The notes: generated from the letters alone by a model not told the origin. A stretch of DNA of 55,945 nt from Bacteroidales bacterium (GCA_012519055.1 JAAYQU010000027.1:1-55945), one strand, 5' to 3'; counted from the first letter of the stretch, positions 25,741-36,355 are shown. Translations and numbers: made by a program.

Positions 25741-28191
25741 ATGAAGCTTTCGGAATTAAAAACAGGCGAAACGGCAGTTATTGTAAAGATTAGAGGGTAC
25801 GGCGAATTTCGTCACCGAATTACCGAAATGGGCTTTGTAAAAAGCAAAGAAGTTTATGTGGTTAAACACGCCCCACTCCGCGACCCAATTGAATACAGGG
25901 TTATGGGCTACGACGTTTCGCTAAGACACACCGAAGCCGATTTAATAGAAGTAGTCAAGATTGATGAGCCTGGATATCAACAAAAAGCAGGGCAATTCGA
26001 AATAATTGACCGTGAAGAACTAAAAAAAGGTCTTGTTAAAAAAGGAAAAAATATTCATGTCGCGTTTGTGGGCAATCCAAATGCTGGAAAAACAACTCTT
26101 TTTAATGCGCTCAGTGGCTCTCACGAAAAGGTTGGCAACTACGGTGGTGTTACAGTTGACCTAAAACAGACCGTTTCACACTTTAACGACTACACCATTA
26201 CATTTGTTGACCTGCCCGGAACTTACAGTCTATCAGCATATTCGCAAGAGGAGATTTTTGTACGCAACTATATTTTTAATAAAAAACCCGATATCGTTGT
26301 CAACGTAGTTGATTCGGGCAATTTTGAACGAAACCTATATCTCACCACACAGCTAATCGACATGGACATAAAAGTTATTATGGCTCTGAACATGTACGAT
26401 GAGATGATCCAAAAGGGTGCAAAGCTCGATAGCCAAAGCCTGTCACAAATGCTTGGTATTCCAATGATACCTACCGTTGGACATAAGGGTAAAGGAATAA
26501 CTAAACTAATGCAAAAAATAGTCGATGTTTATGAGGATAAAGACCCAATAGTCAGACATATACATATCCACTACGGTGCCGAGGTTGAGAAAGCAATTGA
26601 ATGTATAGAGCCTTTAATAAATGAAAATAGAGATATTATTGCTCACCGATCGCCCCGATATTTGGCTATAAGAGCATTAGAGTCTGATGCTTTAGTTAGA
26701 GGGATTTTATCGAAAGCCGATAATTTTGAGGATATTCATAAAGTAACTAAAGAGAACGCAAAAAGAATTGAGACCTACTATACCGAAAAAATCGAAACTA
26801 TAATTGCCGATGCCCGATATGGCTTTATTTCCGGAGCATTGCGGGAAACATATAAACAAACAAAACAAAACAGAAGGCAACTAACCGATTCGATAGACGC
26901 TGTATTAACCCACAAAATTTTCGGTTTCCCCATATTTTTTGCGTTTATGTTTATAATGTTTTACGCAACATTTAACTTGGGCAAGTATCCCGTAGAATGG
27001 ATTGAATCGGCTGTTAGCTGGATTAACAGTATAGTTTCAAATATCCTGCCTGATGGCTCTTTCAAAGATTTGCTGACCGATGGAATAATAAGCGGTGTTG
27101 GAAGTGTTTTGGTGTTCTTGCCTAATATTCTAATACTATTCTTTTTTATTTCATTTATGGAAGATACTGGTTATATGGCTCGTGCAGCATTTATTATGGA
27201 TAAAGTAATGCATAAAATGGGGCTGCACGGGAAGAGCTTTATATCGCTTCTTATGGGTTTTGGTTGCAATGTTCCTGCTATTCTGAGTACCCGAATGCTT
27301 GAGAATAAAAATGACCGTATCCTTACAATGTTAATCAATCCATTTATGTCGTGCAGTGCGCGGTTGCCTGTGTATATATTGATTATTGGTGCTTTCTTCC
27401 CAAAATATCCCACACTTATGTTAATGGGAATATATCTGTTTGGAATTTTATTGGCAGTCGTGACAGCTATTATTTTCAAAAAAACGCTGTTTAAACAGAA
27501 AGAGGCTCCTTTTGTAATGGAGCTTCCTCCCTATCGCATGCCAACAGCAAAGGTTGTTTTAAGAAATATGTGGAACAAGAGCTACGAGTATATAAGAAAA
27601 GTAGGTGGAACTATTTTAGTTGCCGTAATCATCATATGGTCATTAGGTTATTTCCCAAGAAACAGTGAATTGGACACACAAAAAGAGCAAGAGATAGCCT
27701 CTGTTGTTTCAAATAGTGACAGTTACACCAACCCTACAGCAGTAATTGATTCTATTTCAAACGAATACAAATCGAAACATTTCGAACAATCTTATCTAAG
27801 GTCTATTGGGACAGCAATTGAACCTATTTTACGTCCTGCCGGCATTGATTGGCAATTAGGAGTAAGTATAGTTACTGGAATTGCAGCCAAAGAGGTAATA
27901 ATAAGTACATTAAGCGTAATCTATCACGTAAACGATGACAACGAAGATAACACATCGTTAAAAGAGATACTAATTGCTAAATCTAAGAACGATGAATCAG
28001 GTATAACACACTTATCTGCGCTGTCGTTCCTTGTTTTTGTGCTAATTTACTTTCCATGTGTTGGAGTTGTGGTAGCGGTAAAAAAAGAGACAAACGGCTG
28101 GAAATGGCCCCTATTTTTGGTTGCCTACACTACAATTCTTGCGTGGGTAATTGCTGTAATTGTTTATCAGGTGGGGAGCTTGTTTTTATAG
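25741..28191 (+). CDS. feoB: Fused FeoA-FeoB ferrous iron transporter
   Basis: The protein has 816 residues. Residues 1-72 form a FeoA SH3-like domain (MKLSELKTGETAVIVKIRG, HRITEMGFV). A FeoB G domain follows with GNPNAGKTT (111-119), DLPGTYSL and the NxxD base motif in ALNMYDE. The C-terminal part has about ten membrane segments including GFGCNVPAI and SCSARLPVYILIIGAFF. FeoB moves Fe2+ across the inner membrane. FeoA-FeoB fusion is the usual Bacteroidota arrangement. The ATG at 25741 begins exactly at the FeoA domain. Confidence 0.95.
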   Translation: MKLSELKTGETAVIVKIRGYGEFRHRITEMGFVKSKEVYVVKHAPLRDPIEYRVMGYDVSLRHTEADLIEVVKIDEPGYQQKAGQFEIIDREELKKGLVKKGKNIHVAFVGNPNAGKTTLFNALSGSHEKVGNYGGVTVDLKQTVSHFNDYTITFVDLPGTYSLSAYSQEEIFVRNYIFNKKPDIVVNVVDSGNFERNLYLTTQLIDMDIKVIMALNMYDEMIQKGAKLDSQSLSQMLGIPMIPTVGHKGKGITKLMQKIVDVYEDKDPIVRHIHIHYGAEVEKAIECIEPLINENRDIIAHRSPRYLAIRALESDALVRGILSKADNFEDIHKVTKENAKRIETYYTEKIETIIADARYGFISGALRETYKQTKQNRRQLTDSIDAVLTHKIFGFPIFFAFMFIMFYATFNLGKYPVEWIESAVSWINSIVSNILPDGSFKDLLTDGIISGVGSVLVFLPNILILFFFISFMEDTGYMARAAFIMDKVMHKMGLHGKSFISLLMGFGCNVPAILSTRMLENKNDRILTMLINPFMSCSARLPVYILIIGAFFPKYPTLMLMGIYLFGILLAVVTAIIFKKTLFKQKEAPFVMELPPYRMPTAKVVLRNMWNKSYEYIRKVGGTILVAVIIIWSLGYFPRNSELDTQKEQEIASVVSNSDSYTNPTAVIDSISNEYKSKHFEQSYLRSIGTAIEPILRPAGIDWQLGVSIVTGIAAKEVIISTLSVIYHVNDDNEDNTSLKEILIAKSKNDESGITHLSALSFLVFVLIYFPCVGVVVAVKKETNGWKWPLFLVAYTTILAWVIAVIVYQVGSLFL

Positions 28192-28200
28192 GAAGAATAT

Positions 28201-28243
28201 AAAAAACATAGCCAACTAAATCATTACTGTATAGTTGGCTATG
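28201..28243 (-). terminator. Intrinsic terminator of gcvH, possibly bidirectional
   Basis: CATAGCCAACTA (28207-28218) pairs perfectly with TAGTTGGCTATG (28232-28243). On the minus strand the stem is followed by TTTTTT, so it ends gcvH; on the plus strand it lies 15 nt after feoB with only a weak T run. Confidence 0.8.
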
Positions 28244-28276
28244 CGATTTCAAATGTCGTTTTGCTTACAAAGCTGA

Positions 28277-28654
28277 TTAACTTATATGAGCTTTATATTC
28301 ATCTTCACTAAGTAGGTCATCTTTTTCAGACATGTTTGTCATTTTAACTTTAATCATCCAACCTTTTCCGTATGGATCTTTATTAACTGTTTCGGGGCTT
28401 GAATTAAGTTCCTCGTTTACTTCAATAACTTCACCTGATAATGGCATAAATAGGTCTGAAACAGTTTTAACTGCTTCTACTGTTCCAAAAACCTCGCCTT
28501 TAGATAAGGTTTCGCCTTCAGTTTCGATTTCTACAAATACGATATCGCCAAGTTGTTGTTGTGCAAAATCGGTAATACCAATGGTTGCAATATCTCCTTC
28601 AATTACTACCCATTCGTGTTCTTCTGTAAATTTAATATTAGCTGGTAATTTCAT
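28277..28654 (-). CDS. gcvH: Glycine cleavage system H protein
   Basis: The 125-residue lipoyl carrier has the biotin/lipoyl fold with the lipoylation site GTVEAVKTVSDL (K63). N-terminal FTEEHEWV and ITDFAQQQLGDIVFVE are standard. It shuttles the aminomethyl arm between P, T and L proteins. The P and T genes are not nearby. It lies downstream of the five-gene sensor operon on the same strand but has its own -7 box at 28683-28690. Confidence 0.96.
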   Translation of the reverse strand: MKLPANIKFTEEHEWVVIEGDIATIGITDFAQQQLGDIVFVEIETEGETLSKGEVFGTVEAVKTVSDLFMPLSGEVIEVNEELNSSPETVNKDPYGKGWMIKVKMTNMSEKDDLLSEDEYKAHIS

Positions 28655-28682
28655 AGTTTTATTAATTTTAAAAGATTGTTTG

Positions 28683-28690
28683 CAAATATA
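28683..28690 (-). promoter_or_regulatory. -7 promoter box (TATATTTG) of gcvH
   Basis: On the minus strand TATATTTG lies 28 nt before the gcvH ATG. The -33 region is very AT-rich and shows no clear box. Confidence 0.45.
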
Positions 28691-28804
28691 TATATTTTAT
28701 TTCATATGTCTATATTTTTTCTATCTAAGGCAGAATGAAGCTCAAATACCTTATATTCATTTACTTGTCTACTAAATTTGTTTAGCATATTGGCTTCGGG
28801 ATTA

Positions 28805-31141
28805 TTATTTTGTATGAGATTCTATTTCCGAAATTATCGTAGCGATTTCTCTGTCATACTCTACTTTCTTGGTTACATCAACGAGGACTAGTGTTATTTG
28901 CTCAATAATAAATTCGTCGTCATCTTTAGGTATCGGGATGTATGTTTCTGACAGATACATTGTTTGCTTATTAATTTTTACTTTTTGAATTTTCTTTTGT
29001 GAGTTACCTGATAGTACTTCAGCCCAAAGCAATTCCTGTTCTCTTTTTGAAGCATCGTCTGGTGTCGTAAATGCATCCAAATAATTACCTACCATTTGTA
29101 GTGCTGATAATCCGAAGAATAAAGCAAATGATTCACTTACTTCTGTAATTTTACCTTCTGGAGAAAGAGTAGCGTACATTGTATTTGTATTTAGAATATC
29201 CAAAACGGCACTAAGTTCTTGCTCGCGTTTTTCAGCTTCCTCCTGTGTTGCAATCATTTCTTCCATATTTTGACGCATCTCCTCTTCGTGCTGTGCTAAC
29301 ACATCTTTTTGCTCATGTGACTGTTTTAATAGAGCAGCAGTTCTAATATTAGTTTTTGCACTATTAAATGTTGATGCTATATTAGCACCTAATTTATCGA
29401 CAAACTCCATTTCATGCTCTTCAAACGGTTCGTAACCTAAAATTTCCACCACACCCATCATAACCTCACCACTTATAAGTGGTGCTATCAATGCGCTGCT
29501 TGGTATTTTATCGGTAACTAGCTCTGGTTTAATAATCGGAAAATCTTCTGTTGTATTTTCTATGTGTAACGTTTTTTTGTCTAATGCAACTCTACCAATT
29601 AACTCTTCTCCAATCTTAACTTTTTTATCAATAATTTTAGGATATCCATAAGCATGTGCTGCAATTAATTCATATTCAATCTCCTCAGAATCATCATTTA
29701 CAATATACAGGGCACATTGCGGTTTACTCATATAAGAGCAGATGTTCGACACAATATTTTCAGACAATAGTTCAAGATTATCATTGTTTTGACGTAATAT
29801 TTCTACAAAATGCGCAATTCCTTGGGTAACCCATGCTTGTTTATTATCAATCTCCTTTTGAATATTTTCTTCGATTTTGGCATGTACCAGGCTCTGTCTC
29901 ATTTTATTCAGAGATTTTCCCAAAAGATCATTTTTACTTAGTAGTTTATATTCTGCATCTAAATTGCCTTTTCCAATTTCGGATGCAAATCCTGCCATTA
30001 GGTTAAGTCCGTCAATCAGACGGTTAACGCTTTTAGCGGTATCACTTATCTCGTCATTTGTCTTGATTTTCAGTTTATTCTCATAAGATATGTTACCTAC
30101 AGCAACATCATGGAGCGACGATGTTAGCGAAGAGATCAGCTTGGTAATATAACGAGCTATAAACCAAATAAAGATACCTAAGATAATCAAGCCCATCACT
30201 GCGCTAACAAACGACAAATAATAGTTTCTTTTTGCTTCTTTTAGTATATGCCACGAGGGAGATGCTAAAACAAGTACATAATTGTCAGTGTTTTCTGATA
30301 TTTTAAAAGGTGCAAACGAAATAAAATAACTTGATTGGCTGAAAGGGAAGTAACCTTCAATTACAGACGATTTACTATTTGCACGGCAATTCTCAAACAT
30401 ATGCATAAATACTGTATCAAAGCCTAGTTCTGTAAAATTTTCTCCAACTAACGAGTCTTCAGAATGAGAAATAATGACGTTGTTATAATCGACAACAAAA
30501 ATTTGCTCTTTTTTGTTAGTTTTAAACGATGACAAGAATGACTGAAAATCACTAGAATAGCCATTAATAGATGTTGCTCCTATAAACTGATTTCTCTCAA
30601 CAATTGGAACGCAATAGCTGTTTTGTATAACTGTGGTATTATCGTATTGATATTGATGAGGCGGCAGTATAGTTTCATGCATATTTTTCTGGGATAGTAA
30701 ATATTGCGACATAACAGACAAATCACTACTATCAAAATCAATAGTATTTTGCATTCTGGTGTAAGAAATATTTATTTGCTCATCATTTTCAATAATAGTT
30801 GAAGGCTCAATAGATGTGCTGATTGACAGAAAATTTGGTGAATTAAATAGAATATTCTTAATGGAAGTTTCATAGATTGTCTGTCTCTCTTTCTCACTTA
30901 TATCGTCATAAACAAGAAAAAGGTTATCTATTGTTTTTGCTGTAACTATATACTCTTGAATAAAAAGTTTTGCCTTATGACTTAACGCTTTGGCATTTGA
31001 TTGGATTTGACTTTTATTAGTTTCTATAGAGTTGTCTTTAATTCTTTTGCTAACAATACCAATACTTACTCCAAAAACAACTGTCGCTGTGAGCAAAACA
31101 AGTATTAGCATTTTATTATGTATTTTCATTCTAATTCTCAT
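28805..31141 (-). CDS. Sensor A: Cache-HAMP-GAF-PAS protein without output domain
   Basis: This 778-residue membrane protein is the last of five paralogues. It has TM1 at 11-30, a periplasmic double Cache-type domain at about 38-300 (CVPIVERNQFIGATSI; SEDSLVGENFTELG), TM2 at 307-330, HAMP units at 331-425 (the second with GKGNLDAEYKLLSKNDLLGKS), and GAF at about 445-600. A coiled coil follows with HEEEMRQNMEEMIATQEE (618-635) and then a PAS domain (about 645-757, ending LVLVDVT). Nothing resembling HisKA/HATPase, GGDEF, EAL, SpoIIE or an MCP signalling tip follows. Its GAF lacks the SGLG motif shared by the other four, making it the most diverged there. It lies 35 nt after sensor B. The ligand and partner are unknown. 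Confidence 0.8.
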   Translation of the reverse strand: MRIRMKIHNKMLILVLLTATVVFGVSIGIVSKRIKDNSIETNKSQIQSNAKALSHKAKLFIQEYIVTAKTIDNLFLVYDDISEKERQTIYETSIKNILFNSPNFLSISTSIEPSTIIENDEQINISYTRMQNTIDFDSSDLSVMSQYLLSQKNMHETILPPHQYQYDNTTVIQNSYCVPIVERNQFIGATSINGYSSDFQSFLSSFKTNKKEQIFVVDYNNVIISHSEDSLVGENFTELGFDTVFMHMFENCRANSKSSVIEGYFPFSQSSYFISFAPFKISENTDNYVLVLASPSWHILKEAKRNYYLSFVSAVMGLIILGIFIWFIARYITKLISSLTSSLHDVAVGNISYENKLKIKTNDEISDTAKSVNRLIDGLNLMAGFASEIGKGNLDAEYKLLSKNDLLGKSLNKMRQSLVHAKIEENIQKEIDNKQAWVTQGIAHFVEILRQNNDNLELLSENIVSNICSYMSKPQCALYIVNDDSEEIEYELIAAHAYGYPKIIDKKVKIGEELIGRVALDKKTLHIENTTEDFPIIKPELVTDKIPSSALIAPLISGEVMMGVVEILGYEPFEEHEMEFVDKLGANIASTFNSAKTNIRTAALLKQSHEQKDVLAQHEEEMRQNMEEMIATQEEAEKREQELSAVLDILNTNTMYATLSPEGKITEVSESFALFFGLSALQMVGNYLDAFTTPDDASKREQELLWAEVLSGNSQKKIQKVKINKQTMYLSETYIPIPKDDDEFIIEQITLVLVDVTKKVEYDREIATIISEIESHTK

Positions 31142-31176
31142 GGATATGTAGTATTATAATGTTGAATATAATGATA

Positions 31177-33963
31177 TTAAAATGATTCTATCTGTATTAA
31201 TTCTTTTTCTACTTCTTCCCAAATGTTTGTTATTTCTTCAACTATTTTGTTGGTTGTGTCATCGATACTCTGTAATGAGACTTGTCTTTCTAATTGTCTT
31301 GACAAGCTGTTCATATCTTTAACCCCTAAATATGTCATTTTAGTACGGAATGCAACAATTTTTGCTTTTAACAGACTCCATTCACGTGAACTTAGTAATT
31401 CTTTTATTTCGTCAATTTGTATCGGAATGGCTTCTTTATATATTCTTAGTATATTAATGATTTTGTCACTATCGCCCTTATAAACTTTGAACAGATGATC
31501 TAAGCGTATATGTTTGAACTTAGAGCTATCTTTCAGCAACTCTTCAATATTCTTCTTGCTCTTCTTTTCTACTTTCTTTCTCGTAGCTTTAACTAATTCG
31601 TGCTTTTCTCTAAGTACAGCTAATTGGGCCTCTTTACGTTTTTCTTCGCTTATATCAACAGCGATATTTATAACCTTATAAGGTGTTCCGTTTCCGTCCA
31701 ATATAGGTATATATATTTCTTGTAGCCAAATTTCCCGACCAAGATATTTTGCATAAAACTCTTGTTTTACCTCTTCACCTTTTTCTAATCTTGACCAAAA
31801 TGCAATACGAGACTCTCTTTTTTCTTTACTTATGAATTCATGTTGTCCTATTTTTTTCCCTATCGCTTGTTCTCGTTTCATTTGGAACAGTTGGAGTAAA
31901 CGGTCGTTTATATCTATTACAACTCCGTCCATATCGTATTCTACGTAGCATATTGCACTGGTTACAGAGTCTATAAGTTTTAAATATCGTTTCTCGCGTT
32001 CAGACGATTCTTCTTGAGTCGCTGCCAACTCCTCAATGTTTTGTCTCATCTCCTCTTCCTGTTGTGTTAGCTCATCGGCTTGAGTTCTTGATTCGTTAAG
32101 GAGTTCAGCTGTACGTACATTTATACGAACAATTGAAATTATTGAGGCTATAGAAACACTAACGGTCTCGACAAAACGTATTTTATATTCTTCAATAGGT
32201 TTCAATCCTAAAAGTTCAATGGCTCCTATTAACTCTTCGTTTACTATAAGTGGAGTTATCAACACGCTTCCGGGACTTGTTTGTCCAAGACCTGATGTGA
32301 TTTTTGAAAAATCAGATGGAACATCATCAATGTATATTGTCTGTTTTTCGATTAAACAACGCCCTACAGCCCCTTGATTTTCATATATCTTATCTTGATT
32401 TATTCTATCTTTTGGGAAACCACTTGACGCATATAGTTTTAAATATGTGTCATATTCACTGTTCTCTACCAAATACAGTGCTCCTGATTGCACGTCAATA
32501 TAATCAACAAGTTTTGTAATAACCTCTTGTCCTAGTTTGTACAAATCGTCATTGTATTGTCTTAATGATACTGCAAACATATTAAGACCTTGTGTGCTCC
32601 AATTTTTATGAAAATCTTCTTTTTGGCGCTTTTCTTCATCTTTTTGGGCTTTAATAAGCGAATCGCGCATATTTAAAATACTATTACCTAAGATATCCTC
32701 TTCGCTCAGAGGTTCGAATTGGTGTTCATAATCGCCATCCTTAATTTTCTCTGCAAATGCAAGAGTATTTTTTAGCCCACTGATAACTTGATTAACAGAC
32801 TCGCTCATCAACTGTATCTCATCGCCTGTTTTTATGTTGAGTTGATTTACATTTTGAATATCTCCCAAGGAAAGTTGATAAAGTATTTTCGTAGTTTTTC
32901 TCAATGGAAGAACTATCATCATAGAAATAATTATGATAATTAATATTAAAAGAATAAAGCCATGAAATGCGATTTGCTTAGTATAAGCCATATGGGCATC
33001 TACTTTCCCTATGATTGTTTTTAGGGGCATATTAATTGCCAAAGCCCATGTAGTGCCACTATTGCCTATTTCTAAAGGCATAAATACTGTGTAGGTAAAT
33101 GCATTTGTTCTGTTCGAGAAATATTCGAAATCATATGCTTTCCCATTAGTAAAATTTTGAATTATTTCATTAATATCAATATCTAAACTATCAGATTCTA
33201 AGTAACTTTTCCCTAATAGTGATTTGTCGGGGTGCGCAATAATTGTTGATCGGTCAGAAACTAAAAAGGCTTCTGAGCCATCGAAGGGTTTAATTGAATC
33301 TATCATTCCTACGAAATTTTCCAATGCAATGTCAACTCCCACAATTCCTGCAAACTCATTATTAATATTTAAAGGCACACCAATTGAGGCCATTAAAACT
33401 AAATTATCTCCTAGTTTATAAAAATAAGGTTCCGTTATGAACTCTTTGTTAGTTATTTTTATATTATAATACATACTTGCGGTATCGTCACCTTCGAAGT
33501 TTATGGAGTCCCCCGCATACTGTATTTGATCTCCTTCCCGAAAAAATGAAGTTATTATTCTGCCAAATTTTTTGGTATAATTTTTATTTAAAAAACGGTA
33601 CTCCCATGAATCCCAAACTGACGCGTATTTTGGATTCTCACTTGCTGATTTCTTCAATGATGACTTAAAAAAGGCTTTTGCTTCTGATTTAGGTATGTTA
33701 GGATATGTAGAGAACACATGGGAAAGTACTCGCATCTCGAAAAAAACGCTGTTAATTTCTGTTTGAACCTCACATCCATAATCGTACGCTACTGTTTTTG
33801 CCAAGTCTTTAGATTCTTTAATAGCTACTTTTTCAAAATCATGATTTATATATCTGAAAACTACGAAATAAACTAAAGCCGTCGATGCTGAAACACCTAA
33901 CGTTAGCTTTAACACTAGACCAAATCTAAATTTTCGGAACCTATTTTTTTTATTTACCGCCAT
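31177..33963 (-). CDS. Sensor B: Cache-HAMP-GAF-PAS protein with histidine-less HPt-like tail
   Basis: The longest paralogue, 928 residues. TM1 lies at about 13-37, Cache at about 45-325 (FITEPYFYKLGDNLVLM; GIVGVDIALENF), TM2 at 331-353, HAMP at 354-460, GAF at about 480-635 with ITSGLGQTSPGS, then a coiled coil with QEEEMRQNIEELAATQEE and PAS at about 690-800. A charged linker leads to a helical region (about 821-925) that looks like an HPt domain: LFKVYKGDSDKIINILRIY, then KIVAFRTKMTYLG. In HPt domains the aligned core is AHxxKxxxxYLG; here valine 870 replaces the phospho-accepting histidine. It could bind a receiver domain without phosphotransfer. It lies 61 nt after sensor C. HPt homology is inferred from pattern only. 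Confidence 0.78.
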   Translation of the reverse strand: MAVNKKNRFRKFRFGLVLKLTLGVSASTALVYFVVFRYINHDFEKVAIKESKDLAKTVAYDYGCEVQTEINSVFFEMRVLSHVFSTYPNIPKSEAKAFFKSSLKKSASENPKYASVWDSWEYRFLNKNYTKKFGRIITSFFREGDQIQYAGDSINFEGDDTASMYYNIKITNKEFITEPYFYKLGDNLVLMASIGVPLNINNEFAGIVGVDIALENFVGMIDSIKPFDGSEAFLVSDRSTIIAHPDKSLLGKSYLESDSLDIDINEIIQNFTNGKAYDFEYFSNRTNAFTYTVFMPLEIGNSGTTWALAINMPLKTIIGKVDAHMAYTKQIAFHGFILLILIIIIISMMIVLPLRKTTKILYQLSLGDIQNVNQLNIKTGDEIQLMSESVNQVISGLKNTLAFAEKIKDGDYEHQFEPLSEEDILGNSILNMRDSLIKAQKDEEKRQKEDFHKNWSTQGLNMFAVSLRQYNDDLYKLGQEVITKLVDYIDVQSGALYLVENSEYDTYLKLYASSGFPKDRINQDKIYENQGAVGRCLIEKQTIYIDDVPSDFSKITSGLGQTSPGSVLITPLIVNEELIGAIELLGLKPIEEYKIRFVETVSVSIASIISIVRINVRTAELLNESRTQADELTQQEEEMRQNIEELAATQEESSEREKRYLKLIDSVTSAICYVEYDMDGVVIDINDRLLQLFQMKREQAIGKKIGQHEFISKEKRESRIAFWSRLEKGEEVKQEFYAKYLGREIWLQEIYIPILDGNGTPYKVINIAVDISEEKRKEAQLAVLREKHELVKATRKKVEKKSKKNIEELLKDSSKFKHIRLDHLFKVYKGDSDKIINILRIYKEAIPIQIDEIKELLSSREWSLLKAKIVAFRTKMTYLGVKDMNSLSRQLERQVSLQSIDDTTNKIVEEITNIWEEVEKELIQIESF

Positions 33964-34024
33964 GTTTGCCCGGTTTGTGATTGTTATTAATTGTTAATTG
34001 ACTTATGGTTTATGACATTAAGCA

Positions 34025-36355
34025 CTAAGTATTTGTTTTACTTTGAGTTAAATCAATAGTTATATTATAAACTTTATCGGGTTCTCCATATGAATTGAGT
34101 ACAGGTGTGTACAACTCTGTAATCCACATTGTTTTTCCGTTAACTTCTATCTCTTGAGTTATTTGTCTGGTTTCTCCATTTCTTAAATCCAACCACAAAC
34201 TATCAAACAATTTGGACGTCTGCTTTTTTGTAGCAAAACTGCCCTGTTTTTTCCCTAATAAACTTTCTTTGGGAAGACCCAACACATCGCAAAACTTTTG
34301 ATTTATGTCTATCAAAGTTCCATCCATATCGTATAAAGCAACCATTGACACCGTGTTTATCGCATCAATTAATTTACGCGTACTCTCTTCGCGCTTTTGC
34401 GATTCCTCTTGAGTTGCCCGCATCTCTTCAATGTTTTGGCGCATTTCCTCTTCCTGTTGTGTCAACATTTCGGTTTGTTCTTGTAATTGGCTTAAAAGAG
34501 TATCTGTTCTACGTGATATTTTTAACGAATTGATAAATGAGGCTATTCCCTCACTTGATTTTTCAATAAATGTTATTTCATGAGGCTTTAATTTATTGAA
34601 CGATATTAATTCAAGTACTCCTAATGCTATGTTGTCATTAATTAAAGGGAACAGAGCAATACAGTTTGGACTAGCGTCGCCCAAACCGCTGGAGATGTTT
34701 ATGTAATTATCTGGAACGTCAGTAAGCAAGACTGTCATTTTTTCAAATGCACAACGTCCAACTAATCCTTCCTCTGGTTTTATTTTGGCATGTATTAGTC
34801 TGTCTCTATCATATGCAACTGCTGATACTAATTCATAATAAATATCATCGGAATCATTATCATTTAATATATATAACGCACCTTGACATGCTTCAATCTG
34901 ATTTATAATAAACCGCACCACCTCATATCCCATATTTTTAATTGATCCTGATGTGTTCCTTATAATGTCAGCCAATTTTGCTTGGTTTTGAGTAATCCAT
35001 ATTTGTATTTTTTCTTCTTCCTGCTTTTTCGCAAGTTCTTCATCTGCTTTTTGTAGGTTTTCTCGCATCTCTATGAGTGCTTGTCCCAGAGTGTCCTGCT
35101 CACTTAATTTATTATACTGGGCATTAATATTTCCTGAACCTATTTCTTTTGCAAAACTTAACGCATTCAATAGTCCGTTACTCAGAGTTTCAATGCTTCG
35201 TTCCATCTCTCCTATTTCGTCACTGCGCGTCGTATCAAGGTCCTTATTGAACTCAATTTGACCGAGTGCCAATTTTTTAATTAATTGTGTTGTTTGTCTT
35301 ATGGGACGCGAGATACTATAAGATACTAAATAAACAATGACAGTCATAAGAACAAAACCAATTATGCCTATAAGAAGAGAAAATCTCATCATGCTTTTTG
35401 CTGGAGCAAGTACCACATCCATAGGAACCGCAACACAAAGTGTCCATGGTCTATCGTCTCCAATTGATATTATGGGAGAAAAGGCATAAAATCTCTCATT
35501 ACCCAAAGAGTCGTTGTCTATGACTGTAAAAGAAGTACCGCTCTGTATTTTATCTAAAATCTCATGCCTTGTTGCAAATCCTTTATTTGTTTCTGTGATT
35601 TTTTTACCGTAAAAGCTCTTGTTTGGGGCTGTAACCCATGATCCGTCATTGCTTAGTATAAAGGCATAACCTTGCTCAAAAGAGCTCAGATTATCACAAA
35701 TATCTTGAAAATACCCAAGATCAACATCTACTCCTGTTACACCCACAAACTCGCTATTATAAACAATTGGTGTACTAAAGTTTGTGTTCAAAACGTTGTC
35801 TTCCTCTTTGCCCGAGTATGAGTAATATTCAGGATTACTTAACCAATCTTTCTTTGTTGTTTTTAATTGATAATAGGAACTTTTAACATCATCTCCTTCC
35901 ATATTTCTATACGCATCAAAGTATGTTACTGTTCTATTATTACGGAAATATCCGAATAGATATCGTCCATAAGTATGCTTATATGCCGCATCAATGAACC
36001 TTAATTCAAAACTTGTAGCTGTTGACAGAAAACCTTTGTTTTGTTCAATTATATTTTTTTGTGTTTCGAGAAATATAGGAGAGAATTTGTCCCAATCTAA
36101 TTGATGGAAAGTTGCGCCCAAATCTGCTAGTGTTCGTGTAATTGCAAAAATACCATCCAATTCACCTTTAATTTGTTTTGCATATTCTTCCGAATTTGAT
36201 ATTGCCAACTGCTTTGCAGATTTATTTAAGCTATTTATACTATGAATACTTAAATATCCGAAAGAAACAACATAAACAATTGTTGCCGAGGAAAGTATAT
36301 AAAGTAGTAATCTTCCTTTTATATTTAGTTTTAATCTATCTGAAATTTTAATCAT
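34025..36355 (-). CDS. Sensor C: Cache-HAMP-GAF-PAS protein without output domain
   Basis: This 776-residue paralogue has TM1 (about 14-36) and a periplasmic Cache domain (about 40-310) with TPIVYNSEFVGVTGVDVDLG and the small-residue loop GYAFILSNDGSW. TM2 follows (about 325-347, LIGIIGFVLMTVIVYLVSY), then HAMP units ending GSGNINAQYNKLSEQDTLG. GAF (about 460-610) has LVGRCAFEK and ISSGLGDASPNC. The coiled coil reads QEEEMRQNIEEMRATQEE, and the PAS domain has ALYDMDGTLIDIN and closes ITIDLT. The protein stops there, with no kinase or other catalytic end. Gaps of 56 and 61 nt separate it from sensors D and B. Confidence 0.8.
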   Translation of the reverse strand: MIKISDRLKLNIKGRLLLYILSSATIVYVVSFGYLSIHSINSLNKSAKQLAISNSEEYAKQIKGELDGIFAITRTLADLGATFHQLDWDKFSPIFLETQKNIIEQNKGFLSTATSFELRFIDAAYKHTYGRYLFGYFRNNRTVTYFDAYRNMEGDDVKSSYYQLKTTKKDWLSNPEYYSYSGKEEDNVLNTNFSTPIVYNSEFVGVTGVDVDLGYFQDICDNLSSFEQGYAFILSNDGSWVTAPNKSFYGKKITETNKGFATRHEILDKIQSGTSFTVIDNDSLGNERFYAFSPIISIGDDRPWTLCVAVPMDVVLAPAKSMMRFSLLIGIIGFVLMTVIVYLVSYSISRPIRQTTQLIKKLALGQIEFNKDLDTTRSDEIGEMERSIETLSNGLLNALSFAKEIGSGNINAQYNKLSEQDTLGQALIEMRENLQKADEELAKKQEEEKIQIWITQNQAKLADIIRNTSGSIKNMGYEVVRFIINQIEACQGALYILNDNDSDDIYYELVSAVAYDRDRLIHAKIKPEEGLVGRCAFEKMTVLLTDVPDNYINISSGLGDASPNCIALFPLINDNIALGVLELISFNKLKPHEITFIEKSSEGIASFINSLKISRRTDTLLSQLQEQTEMLTQQEEEMRQNIEEMRATQEESQKREESTRKLIDAINTVSMVALYDMDGTLIDINQKFCDVLGLPKESLLGKKQGSFATKKQTSKLFDSLWLDLRNGETRQITQEIEVNGKTMWITELYTPVLNSYGEPDKVYNITIDLTQSKTNT

